Assembly: GCA_029239635.1 (NCBI GenBank)
Contig: JARBUN010000003.1
Coordinates: forward strand, 1-64,000
Source: Microbacterium sp.
GTDB lineage: Bacteria; Actinomycetota; Actinomycetes; Actinomycetales; Microbacteriaceae
Length of the DNA: 64,000 nucleotides
Direction of reading: 5' to 3'
The first letter of the stretch is position 1. Each line of letters opens with the position of its first letter. The notes under the pieces were generated by a model. It worked only from the letters and a program-made list of their open reading frames with translations, was not told the origin of the DNA and made no database searches. Made by a program: the position numbers and the translations under genes. This document shows positions 8,199 through 15,050 of this stretch, piece by piece.

Positions 8199-8915
8199 AT
8201 GACCGATGCGCCGCTCGATGACCTGCGCCGGGCCGTCTATCGGCCCGTGCGCAGTGGCAACGCGCTCGAGGACACGACGGCGCGGATCGTGCAGACGGTG
8301 CGTCTCGGGCTGGTCGCACCGGGGGAGTCTCTGCCCGCGGAGCGCGAGCTCGCCGCGCTCTACGGCGTGAGCCGCGACACGGTGCGCGAGGCGCTTCGCG
8401 AGCTGGCGGATGCCGGGTGGCTCGAGACGCGGCGCGGGCGGTACGGCGGGACCTTCGTGGTCGATCCCGTGCCGCGTCCGTCGACGCCGGCGGTCGTGTC
8501 GGAGGTCGAGCTGGGCGATGTGATCGCCCTGCGTGGTGTGCTCGAGCCCGGTGCGGCGTGGGCTGCCGCCGGGCGATCCCTGTCGGCCGATGAACGCGAC
8601 GTGCTCTGGGCACGGCACGAAGCGGCCGCGCGCGCCGAGGGTGCCGATTACCGCCGACTGGACACGCTGCTGCACCTCACGATCGCGGAGGTCGCCGGCA
8701 TCCCGTCCCTCGTGCCCCTCGTCGCCGAGAACCGCGCGCGCATCAACGCGTGGCTCGACACGTTCCCGCTTCTGCCCCGCAACATCGACCACTCCACCTC
8801 GCAGCACGCCGCGATCGTCTCGGCCATCCTCGCCGGGAGACCGGATGCCGCCCACGCGGCGATGCGCGACCACCTGGCCGGGTCGGAGGCGTTGTTGCGC
8901 GGGTTCCTGGCCTAG
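8199..8915 (+). CDS. GntR family transcriptional regulator, FCD subfamily
   Basis: Regulator of 238 residues. The N-terminal winged helix (residues about 20-85) has the GntR signature LPAERELAALYGVSRDTVREAL, with the wing RRGRYGGTFV. The C-terminal all-helical FCD domain carries the usual metal/ligand positions (RLDTLLHLTIAEVAG, STSQHAAIVSAIL with its histidine). It closes the ethanolamine-type cluster and is the likely repressor for the divergent promoter at 3716-3861. The ligand is unknown. Confidence 0.85.
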   Translation: MTDAPLDDLRRAVYRPVRSGNALEDTTARIVQTVRLGLVAPGESLPAERELAALYGVSRDTVREALRELADAGWLETRRGRYGGTFVVDPVPRPSTPAVVSEVELGDVIALRGVLEPGAAWAAAGRSLSADERDVLWARHEAAARAEGADYRRLDTLLHLTIAEVAGIPSLVPLVAENRARINAWLDTFPLLPRNIDHSTSQHAAIVSAILAGRPDAAHAAMRDHLAGSEALLRGFLA

Positions 8916-8950
8916 CGCGGCTGGGGCGCGGGGGTGCCCCTTGGTGCCGG

Positions 8951-9027
8951 ACGGAGGAGTCGTGGCGGAGGGAGGACGCATGGAGGGGTTTGGGTCCTCC
9001 GCTCGCCGTATCTCCTCCGCTGAGCAC
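8951..9027. repeat. REP-like palindromic element, copy 1
   Basis: A roughly 75-nt element with outer arms GGAGGAG...CTCCTCC and inner arms GGAGGAC / GTCCTCC. It is followed by CGCTGAGCAC. The same layout and right half recur at 9155-9230. Its left outer arm has several mismatches, so this looks like the older copy. Confidence 0.75.
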
Positions 9028-9154
9028 GCGAGGCGTCTCGGCCGCGTCCGCGAGGGGGCCGGTGGCGAGGGGAGGGGGCCATTGCGTTTGCGGCGGTCGG
9101 CGGTCGTTGCGGCGGTTAGCGGGTTCGGGGTGATTGCGGTTGTGGTTGCCGGGG

Positions 9155-9230
9155 GAGGAGATTCGGCGACGGGAGGACGCTCGTGTACGTGTGGGTCCTC
9201 CGCTCGCCGAATCTCCTCCGCTGAGCACCG
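9155..9230. repeat. REP-like palindromic element, copy 2
   Basis: The outer arms are perfect over 16 bp (GGAGGAGATTCGGCGA with its complement), with inner arms GGAGGAC / GTCCTCC around a 16-nt loop, then CGCTGAGCAC as in copy 1. The two copies are in the same orientation about 200 nt apart and fill the 342-bp spacer between the GntR gene and the SseB-like gene. The rest of the spacer (9028-9154) is a G-rich stretch in which I see no gene. Confidence 0.78.
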
Positions 9231-9245
9231 GTGCGGGGCCGCGGA

Positions 9246-9251
9246 TAGGCT
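9246..9251 (+). promoter_or_regulatory. TAGGCT -10 box
   Basis: TAGGCT is 6 nt upstream of the ATG at 9258. The 6-nt spacer is CGGAGG, so a Shine-Dalgarno-like run is also present, although it is too close to the ATG for efficient use. A leaderless transcript is the simpler reading. Confidence 0.45.
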
Positions 9252-9257
9252 CGGAGG

Positions 9258-9668
9258 ATGGCCGCGGGCAAGAAACGCAAGGGGAAGAGGCTCGACGTGG
9301 AGTTCAAGAACACCGCGCTGACCGACGCGCTGCAGACGCAGGACATGGCGGCGATCGCCTTCGCGCTGCGGCACGGCCCCACCGTCGTTCCGCTGATGCG
9401 CGCCGGGGACGCCGACAACCCGCTCGACATGGGCGAGGTCTGGACCTACCGGGACCCGAACACGGGGCAACTCGCGCTGCTGCTGTTCAGCGATGCGGCG
9501 CACAAGCCCGCGACCCTGCCGCCGCACGTCGCGCTGCAGTCGCCGCAGTGGTTGCGCACCTTCCTCGGGATGCACGAGGAGGAGCTCACGACGGTGTTCA
9601 TCGACATCGCGGGTCCGCACCCGATCCAGGCCAGCCCGGCTGATCTGATCGCGGCGCTCGACGCCTGA
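9258..9668 (+). CDS. SseB-like domain protein
   Basis: Small soluble protein of 136 residues. After a basic N-terminus (AAGKKRKGKR) it resembles the SseB N-terminal domain: TALTDALQTQDMAAIAFAL, a strand with VVPLM, VWTYRDPNTGQLALLLFSD and SPQWLRTFLG. The family is found in many actinobacteria without a settled role, apart from SseB-type secretion and enhanced-serine-sensitivity proteins elsewhere. It stands alone between repeat-rich spacers. The family call is tentative; a conserved hypothetical protein is the safe description. Confidence 0.65.
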   Translation: MAAGKKRKGKRLDVEFKNTALTDALQTQDMAAIAFALRHGPTVVPLMRAGDADNPLDMGEVWTYRDPNTGQLALLLFSDAAHKPATLPPHVALQSPQWLRTFLGMHEEELTTVFIDIAGPHPIQASPADLIAALDA

Positions 9669-9784
9669 GCGCGGACCCGGCCGCGGTCGGGACCTGGCCG
9701 CGGCGTGGACCCGGCCCACGGTGTGGACCCGGCCGCGGTGTGGACCTTGCCGCGGCGTGGACGTCGCCCCGCGCGGACCCCGCT
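9669..9784. repeat. Degenerate GTGGACCCGGCCGCGG tandem repeats
   Basis: About six imperfect units of 16-20 nt built on GTGGACCCGGCCGCGG follow the SseB-like stop codon. Units vary (GGGACCTGGCCGCGGC, GTGGACCCGGCCCACGG, GTGGACCTTGCCGCGGC). No open frame here has plausible coding character. Function unknown. Confidence 0.6.
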
Positions 9785-9839
9785 GAGTGTCCAGAACACC
9801 CGGACCATTTTGACGGGCGTCCGGGTGTTCTGGACACTC
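9785..9839. repeat. Perfect 21-bp inverted repeat with 13-nt loop
   Basis: The arms 9785-9805 and 9819-9839 are perfectly complementary over 21 bp (beginning GAGTGTCCAGAACACC) around a loop reading CATTTTGACGGGC. It is too long and A/T-poor for an ordinary terminator stem, and no gene covers it. It could be a strong hairpin, a small RNA, or a palindromic repeat of the host. It lies 117 nt after the SseB-like stop codon. Confidence 0.8.
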
Positions 9840-9979
9840 GACGGGGTGTCGCGCGGGATGCCGGGTGGGGACGCGGGGCTCCGGGGTGCGGGTCGCGGAG
9901 CTCAGCGCGCGAGAGTGCGATACCTCGCGGGTGAATGACGCGAGTCGCGCGGGTGAGGTGAGAGTGACAGACTCGGGGC

Positions 9980-10090
9980 ATGGAGTACGTGATCACCGCG
10001 GCCGTGTGCGCCGCTGGACTCGTCATCCCCGTGGTGCTCGGCATGACGTCGCCGCACCGTCGTCGGCGGTCCGCTCCTCCGGGCCGCTGA
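9980..10090 (+). CDS. Possible 36-residue membrane microprotein
   Basis: A short frame from the ATG at 9980 encodes 36 residues: a hydrophobic segment (VITAAVCAAGLVIPVVLG) followed by a strongly basic tail (HRRRRSAPPGR). That is the pattern of single-pass small membrane proteins. Only a weak purine run precedes the ATG, and there is no homology I recognise. It is the only plausible gene in the 484-bp spacer before radA. Confidence 0.3.
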   Translation: MEYVITAAVCAAGLVIPVVLGMTSPHRRRRSAPPGR

Positions 10091-10100
10091 CCGGCTGACC

Positions 10101-10120
10101 CGCCGCGCACCTCCGCGGCG
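10101..10120 (-). terminator. Possible terminator of radA
   Basis: A 7-bp GC stem (CGCCGCG / CGCGGCG) with a 6-nt loop lies about 35 nt downstream of the leftward radA stop codon. There is no T tract, so the assignment is weak. Confidence 0.3.
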
Positions 10121-10152
10121 TCGGTCTCCGCGTCGTCGCTGTGCGCGGTGTC

Positions 10153-11520
10153 TCAGAACCCCGGTTCGCTGTCGTCGCGCGGCATGCCCCGGACCTGGAG
10201 TTCGTTGAGCGCTTGGGCGAGCTTGCGCGACGAGGCGTCGAGCACCGTGTGATAGCCGAGCCGCTTCGCCTCGGACGCGCGCTGCGCGGCCTGGGTCACG
10301 TTGCGGATCTCGCCCGTCAACGTCAACTCACCGATGGCCGCGAGCCGCTTCGACACTTTGCGGTTCTTCACGGCGTTCGCCACCGCGATCGCGATCGCGA
10401 GGTCGGCCGCGGGTTCGACGAGGCGCACACCACCGACCGTGGACACGTAGACGTCGCGGTCGGACAGCGTCAGCCCCATGCGGCTTTCGAGCACCGCCAG
10501 CACCATCGCCACGCGCGACGAATCGACGCCGTTGACGATACGGCGCGGGTTCGGCGCGGTCTGCCGCACGGCGAGGGCCTGGATCTCGACGGGCAGTGCA
10601 CGCCGGCCCTCCATCGCGATGGTCACGCAGGTGCCCGGCTCGGGTTCGCCGTGCCCGAGGAAGAGCGCGCTGGGGTCGGCGACCTCGGCGATCCCGGTGC
10701 CGGTCATGTCGAAGCAGCCGACCTCGTCGGTCGGTCCGAAGCGGTTCTTGAGCGCCCGCACGAACCGCAGCGAGGTCTGCCTGTCGCCTTCGAAGTGGCA
10801 GACGACGTCGACGAGGTGCTCCAGGATGCGGGGACCGGCGATCGACCCGTCCTTGGTCACGTGGCCGACGAGGATGATCGGCAGGCCTCGCTCCTTCGCG
10901 ATGCGGATGAGGGCGGATGCCACTTCCCGCACCTGCGCGGGCTGACCCGCCGCTCCATCGCTGTGGGCCGATGAGATGGTCTGCACCGAGTCGACGATCA
11001 ACAGTCCGGGTTCGACCTGGTCGACGTGCCCGAGGATCGTGGCGAGGTCGGTCTCGGAGGCGAGGAAGAGCTCGTCGTGCAGCGCACCCGTGCGTTCGGC
11101 CCGCAGGCGGACCTGCGCCGCGGACTCCTCGCCGCTCGCGTACAGCACGCGGCGGCCGGCGTGCGCGCTCTTCGCCGCGACCTCCAGCAGTAGCGTCGAC
11201 TTGCCCACGCCCGGCTCGCCGCTCAGCAGGATGGCCGCTCCCGGAACGATTCCGCCCCCGAGCACCCGGTCGAACTCGCCCACGCCGCTCGTTCGACGCG
11301 GCGCGTCTTGCGTGTCGATCTCGGTGATGCGCCGGGCCGCGCGCGCCGCGCCGGGTGCCACGGGCACGATCGAGCGGACGATCCCCGTCTGCTCGGCGGC
11401 CTCGACGACCGTGCCCCACGATTGGCACTCACCGCAGCGCCCGACCCACTTCAGCGTCGTCCATCCGCATTCGGTGCACCGATACGGAGCAGGGGCGGAA
11501 GCGGGACGTCGGGATGCCAT
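10153..11520 (-). CDS. radA: DNA repair protein RadA (Sms)
   Basis: RecA-like ATPase of 455 residues that processes recombination intermediates and promotes branch migration. In order: a C4 zinc finger (YRCTECGWTTLKWVGRCGEC, residues about 13-35), Walker A GEPGVGKST, Walker B LLIVDSVQT, the RadA-specific KNRFG motif (ALKNRFGPTDE), and a C-terminal Lon protease-like domain with GGVRLVEPAADLAIA. Length and order are those of the family. A TAGCCT box 6 nt before the ATG suggests leaderless transcription. Monocistronic here. Confidence 0.95.
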   Translation of the reverse strand: MASRRPASAPAPYRCTECGWTTLKWVGRCGECQSWGTVVEAAEQTGIVRSIVPVAPGAARAARRITEIDTQDAPRRTSGVGEFDRVLGGGIVPGAAILLSGEPGVGKSTLLLEVAAKSAHAGRRVLYASGEESAAQVRLRAERTGALHDELFLASETDLATILGHVDQVEPGLLIVDSVQTISSAHSDGAAGQPAQVREVASALIRIAKERGLPIILVGHVTKDGSIAGPRILEHLVDVVCHFEGDRQTSLRFVRALKNRFGPTDEVGCFDMTGTGIAEVADPSALFLGHGEPEPGTCVTIAMEGRRALPVEIQALAVRQTAPNPRRIVNGVDSSRVAMVLAVLESRMGLTLSDRDVYVSTVGGVRLVEPAADLAIAIAVANAVKNRKVSKRLAAIGELTLTGEIRNVTQAAQRASEAKRLGYHTVLDASSRKLAQALNELQVRGMPRDDSEPGF

Positions 11521-11526
11521 GCGCCC

Positions 11527-11532
11527 AGGCTA
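11527..11532 (-). promoter_or_regulatory. TAGCCT -10 box of radA
   Basis: Read on the minus strand, TAGCCT is separated by 6 nt (GGGCGC) from the radA ATG. There is no Shine-Dalgarno sequence. It follows the leaderless pattern repeated in this window. Confidence 0.5.
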
Positions 11533-11606
11533 CGCGGGGCCTCCGACATCGCTCCGTCGGGGCGTGGCATCCGGGGTCGGATGAGGGATCCTCCGGATTG
11601 CGGCTC

Positions 11607-12560
11607 TCAGTCGCGCAGGGACTCGGCGACGGTCGTCAGCGCGTCGGCGGAGCGGCGGAGCAACGTCAGCTCGCGGTCCGAGAAGGGCGTGCCGACGAGG
11701 GGGACCGCACCCTTCGCGCTCACGATCGAGGGGACCGAGAGGGCCATTCCGCTGATGCCGTGGAAGTTCTCGAGGACGGTGCTCACGGGCAGGATCGCGT
11801 GCTCGTCGCGCAGGATCGCCTCGACGATCCGGGCGCTCGACAGGCCGATTGCGTAGTTCGTGGCGCCCTTGCCCTGGATGACCTTGTAGGCCGCGTCACG
11901 GACGTCGACGGCGATGGCATCCAATTCCTCCGGGGTGAAGAACGTGCCGTCCGGGAGCTCGAACTCGGTGATCGGGATCGACCCGATCGTCGCGGTGGAC
12001 CAGAGGGGGAACTCGGTGTCACCGTGCTCGCCCACGATCCACGCGTGGACGCTCGAGGTGGCGACGCCCGCGCGCTGCGCGAGCTTCCAGCGCAGGCGGG
12101 AGGTGTCGAGCACCGTGCCGGAGGCGAAGATCCGCCGCGTCGGCAGGTCCGTCGCCTCCTGCGCGAGCACGGTCAGCACGTCGCACGGGTTCGTCACGAT
12201 CACGTAGACGGCGTGGGGGGCGACCTCGAGCAGCTTCGGCATCATGTCGCGGATGATGCGCGCGTTCGTCGCGGCGAGCTCGGTGCGGGTCTGGCCGGGG
12301 TTCTGCTTCGCGCCCGCGGTGATGACGACGACGTGCGAGCCCTCGGCGACGGAGACGTCGCTGCCGCCCACGATGTCGCTCGAGCCGGTGAACTGCGTGC
12401 CGTGCGCGAGGTCGAGCACCTCGGCCTCGACCTTGGCCTCGGCGATGTCGTACAGCGCCACGTGCCGCGCCGACCCTCGGATGAGAGCGGCGTACGCGAC
12501 GCTCGCCCCCACGCTTCCCGCTCCCACGACCGTCAGCTTGGAGTTCTCGATCACGCTCAT
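11607..12560 (-). CDS. ldh: L-lactate dehydrogenase
   Basis: NAD-dependent lactate/malate dehydrogenase family enzyme of 317 residues that interconverts pyruvate and L-lactate. It has the Rossmann motif VVGAGSVGASVAYA near the N-terminus, the NAD acidic residue in ALYDIAEAK, the mobile loop with AGAKQNPGQTR (Gln at the specificity position, favouring lactate over malate), VTNPCDVLT, and the catalytic histidine in VGEHGDTEFPLW. The ATG at 12560 begins the homologous region (MSVIENSKLTVVG); the frame stays open upstream but the extension has no family match. A CAGGAT box lies 6 nt before this ATG. No operon partner. Confidence 0.92.
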   Translation of the reverse strand: MSVIENSKLTVVGAGSVGASVAYAALIRGSARHVALYDIAEAKVEAEVLDLAHGTQFTGSSDIVGGSDVSVAEGSHVVVITAGAKQNPGQTRTELAATNARIIRDMMPKLLEVAPHAVYVIVTNPCDVLTVLAQEATDLPTRRIFASGTVLDTSRLRWKLAQRAGVATSSVHAWIVGEHGDTEFPLWSTATIGSIPITEFELPDGTFFTPEELDAIAVDVRDAAYKVIQGKGATNYAIGLSSARIVEAILRDEHAILPVSTVLENFHGISGMALSVPSIVSAKGAVPLVGTPFSDRELTLLRRSADALTTVAESLRD

Positions 12561-12864
12561 GACTCGATCCTGGCAGCGGTATGGGACCGGTGCCAGAGCG
12601 GTCGTTCGACGGTGGATGAACGGATGCCGGCGGGCGACGTCGCGAGCCGGTCGGGTGGCGTGGGAGTCGGCGTCGGGCTGCGAGGCGGTGATCGGGTGTG
12701 GGCATGAGCGTGTGCCGAACTCCGGAGCTTCTCGCCGCAGCAGGGCGGACTGCGGCATGCAGACTGCCCGGCGCGTGATCTCTCCGGAGTCCGGCACGCT
12801 CGGCGCAGGTTCTCGCGGTCGGCCGGATTCGCGGCATCCGGTCATCTGTCGTAAGCTGGTCGGC
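12561..12864. other. Spacer between ldh and tRNA-Ser with a 96-nt palindromic element
   Basis: No gene is visible in these 304 bp. At 12706-12801 the sequence GAGCG-TGTGCCGAACTCCGGAG pairs with CTCCGGAGTCCGGCAC-GCTC across about 54 nt. That interval contains its own hairpin, GCCGCAG/CTGCGGC (12734-12756). The result is a branched palindrome rather than a simple terminator. Confidence 0.6.
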
Positions 12865-12954
12865 GGTGACGTGTCCGAGCGGCCGAAGGTGCAACACTCG
12901 AAATGTTGTGTAGGTTCACCCCTACCGTGGGTTCAAATCCCACCGTCACCGCCA
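12865..12954 (+). tRNA. tRNA-Ser, anticodon CGA
   Basis: A 90-nt tRNA with encoded CCA. The acceptor arms GGTGACG and CGTCACC pair perfectly with discriminator G. The anticodon stem CAACA/TGTTG encloses loop CTCGAAA, giving anticodon CGA, which reads the serine codon UCG. A long variable arm (TAGGTTCACCCCTA) and the T arm GTGGG-TTCAAAT-CCCAC are present. The long variable arm confirms the serine class. Confidence 0.95.
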
Positions 12955-12960
12955 TTTCAC

Positions 12961-12993
12961 CAGATCAGCCCCGCCTCGAGCGGGGCTGATCTG
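12961..12993 (+). terminator. Terminator after tRNA-Ser
   Basis: A perfect 14-bp stem (CAGATCAGCCCCGC / its complement) with loop CTCGA begins 7 nt after the tRNA CCA. It is followed by a weak T-containing run (CGTTGTG). Confidence 0.8.
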
Positions 12994-13026
12994 CGTTGTG
13001 GGGCGGTCGCCTGCGCGGGACGGCCG

Positions 13027-13212
13027 TCATTCGTTTCTGATCGTCTCCCGTTCGAGCGAGTGTCGATACTGACGTCGGAAGGACCCGCGGATGCCGAGCG
13101 CGCCCTGTCTCCTGACGGTTCCGCCGCGGCCGCCCAGCCACCTGCTGCGGGGGAGGGCGATGTCTCCCCAGGAGGCCGCCCTTCCCAGGGCGACGGCCAC
13201 CCACCAGACCAC
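13027..13212 (-). CDS. Small hypothetical protein
   Basis: Possible 61-residue basic protein from a GTG at 13212, beginning with a tryptophan-rich hydrophobic stretch (VWWVAVALGRAASWGD) and ending in a charged tail (RHSLERETIRNE). I do not recognise a family, and no clear ribosome site precedes the GTG. It lies in the 318-bp spacer between the tRNA terminator and panB, which otherwise shows nothing. The coding call rests on composition alone and could be wrong. Confidence 0.3.
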   Translation of the reverse strand: MVWWVAVALGRAASWGDIALPRSRWLGGRGGTVRRQGALGIRGSFRRQYRHSLERETIRNE

Positions 13213-13311
13213 GAACGCGACTCTAGCGCCCGCCTACCGTCTCCTCCCGCCGATGCCGGCTCGGTGTGCCGGGCGGGGCGTCAGAGTGTCGGACTCGCTG
13301 AGCGGAGAGAG

Positions 13312-14166
13312 TCACAGCCCGTCGAGGAACTCCCGCACCGCCGCTGCGGCATCCGGCGCAGCCCGGTACGTGTGCTCCGCCGAAGGGAAGACGCCCTCGC
13401 GCACCTCTCGCGCATATGCCTCGACACCCTCCACCATCGCGTCGCCCAGCGCGGCGTAGCGCTTGACGAAGACGGGGGCGCGGCCCTCGGTGATACCGAG
13501 CAGATCGTGCTGCACGAGCACCTGGCCGTCGGCCTCGCCCGCGCCGATGCCGATGACCGGGATGTCGAGAGCGCGGCGGATCTCGGCGACGACCTCGGCG
13601 GGAACGGCTTCGATCACGAGCGCGAACGCTCCGGCATCCTGGACCGCAAGGGCGTCGCGGGCCACACGGATCGCCTCGTCGTCGGTGCGCCCCTGGGCAC
13701 GGAGGCCGCCGAGCGCCGTCGCGGTCTGTGGAGTCAGCCCCACGTGCCCCACGACAGGGATCCCGGCCTCGACGATCGCTCGGAGCCGTGACAGGCGGGC
13801 CGGGTTCGCCCCCTCGATCTTGACGGCGTCGGCGCCGGCCTCGTGGACGAAGCGCACGGACGTCGCGACCGCCTGCTCGTCGCTCAGCTCGGTCGATCCG
13901 AACGGCAGGTCGCACAGCACGAGCGGCGTCTGCACCGCGCGGCGCACCGCTTTCGCGAGCATCAGCATCTCGTCGAGGGTCACGGAGGTCGTGTCGGGGA
14001 GGCCGAGCACCACCTGTGCACCCGAATCCCCGACCAGGACGATGTCGACGCCCGCGCGCTCCGCGACCCGGCCCGACACGAAGTCGTAGGCCGTGACCAT
14101 GACGATCGGCGTACCCGACTCGGCGAGCTCGCGCAGTCGGCGCAGCGTGATGGGGGGACGCGTCAC
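13312..14166 (-). CDS. panB: 3-methyl-2-oxobutanoate hydroxymethyltransferase PanB
   Basis: Makes ketopantoate from alpha-ketoisovalerate and methylene-tetrahydrofolate in pantothenate/CoA synthesis. The protein has 284 residues with the family motifs MVTAYDF, the metal-binding VLVGDSGAQVVLG, LCDLPFGS, DAVKIEGA, GHVGLTPQ and VIGIGAGEADGQVLV. It is the last gene of an operon whose order is DUF2520, panC, panB, each start overlapping the preceding stop by 4 nt (ATGA). No panD is in the window, so aspartate decarboxylase must be encoded elsewhere or beta-alanine imported. Confidence 0.93.
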   Translation of the reverse strand: MTRPPITLRRLRELAESGTPIVMVTAYDFVSGRVAERAGVDIVLVGDSGAQVVLGLPDTTSVTLDEMLMLAKAVRRAVQTPLVLCDLPFGSTELSDEQAVATSVRFVHEAGADAVKIEGANPARLSRLRAIVEAGIPVVGHVGLTPQTATALGGLRAQGRTDDEAIRVARDALAVQDAGAFALVIEAVPAEVVAEIRRALDIPVIGIGAGEADGQVLVQHDLLGITEGRAPVFVKRYAALGDAMVEGVEAYAREVREGVFPSAEHTYRAAPDAAAAVREFLDGL

Positions 14167-15050
14167 GGGCGCCTCCTTTCGAGGGGGATTCGATCGTCGA
14201 GACCGGGAACGAGCACGACGTTGTCGATGAGCCGGACCTCGCCCACCCGCACCGCGAGCGCGAGGAGCGCCGGGCGTCCGAGGTCGGCGATCGGCTCGAG
14301 GCTGTCGGCGTCGACGATCTCAACGTATTCGGGGTCCAGCGCTGCCGTGGCGAGTTCGTCGCGGACGACGCTCTCGAGGCGGTGGGGATCCCGGATGCCG
14401 GAGGCGAAGGCATCCTGTGCCGCTCGAAGAGACCGCGGGATGACGGCGGCGACGTGGCGCTCCTCGACGGACAGGCGGGTGTTGCGGCTGGAGCGCGCGA
14501 GGCCGTCGTCGTCGCGGGACGTCGGGCGGGCGACGATCTCGACGGGGATGCCGAGGTCGCTCACCATGCGTCTGACGACGACGACCTGCTGTGCGTCCTT
14601 CGCCCCGAAGTAGGCGCGGTCGGGCTGTACCGCGAGCAGCAGTTTGGCGACGACCGTGGCGACCCCGTCGAAGTGGGAGCGCCCGCGGAGAGCTCCCTCG
14701 AGGGTCTCGGTGATCGCTCCGCCGACCGACACCGTGGTCGCGAAGCCCTCGGGGTACATCTCGGCGGGCGACGGGGCGAACACGAGGTCGGTACCCGCGT
14801 GCGCCGCCAGGGCGACGTCGGCCTCTTCGGTGCGCGGGTAGGCCGCGAGGTCGGCGGCCTCGCCGAACTGCGTCGGGTTCACGAAGATCGACAGCACCAC
14901 GGTCGCGTTCTCCGCTCGGGCCGCGCGCAGCAGGGAGAGGTGTCCCTCATGGAGCGCGCCCATGGTGGGCACGAAGCCGATCGGCTCACCGCGGAGCGGG
15001 TCGAGCGCCGCGCGCAGCTCGGCGACGGTGCGGACGATGCGGATGCTCAC
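14163..15050 (-). CDS. panC: Pantothenate synthetase PanC
   Basis: ATP-dependent ligase of pantoate and beta-alanine, 295 residues. The nucleotidyl-transferase HIGH-type motif appears in PTMGALHEGHLSLLRAA near residue 28, with SIFVNPTQFG, DKAYFGAKD-like YFGAKDAQQ, and the KMSKS-like SSRNTRLS. The ATG overlaps the DUF2520 stop and the TGA overlaps the panB start, so the three genes are translationally coupled. Length is typical. Confidence 0.94.
   Translation of the reverse strand: MSIRIVRTVAELRAALDPLRGEPIGFVPTMGALHEGHLSLLRAARAENATVVLSIFVNPTQFGEAADLAAYPRTEEADVALAAHAGTDLVFAPSPAEMYPEGFATTVSVGGAITETLEGALRGRSHFDGVATVVAKLLLAVQPDRAYFGAKDAQQVVVVRRMVSDLGIPVEIVARPTSRDDDGLARSSRNTRLSVEERHVAAVIPRSLRAAQDAFASGIRDPHRLESVVRDELATAALDPEYVEIVDADSLEPIADLGRPALLALAVRVGEVRLIDNVVLVPGLDDRIPLERRRP

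Noticed and set aside
8951..9230. CRISPR-like array
   Set aside because: Only two repeat copies, palindromic along their full length, about 200 nt apart, with no spacers and no cas genes.
7254..9719. An 821-codon minus-strand frame across the SDR and GntR genes
   Set aside because: Antisense shadow; the plus strand has recognised SDR and GntR motifs, and the frame also runs through the palindromic repeats.
11607..12845. N-terminal extension of lactate dehydrogenase to position 12845
   Set aside because: The additional 95 residues run across the palindromic spacer and have no family match; homology begins at the ATG at 12560.
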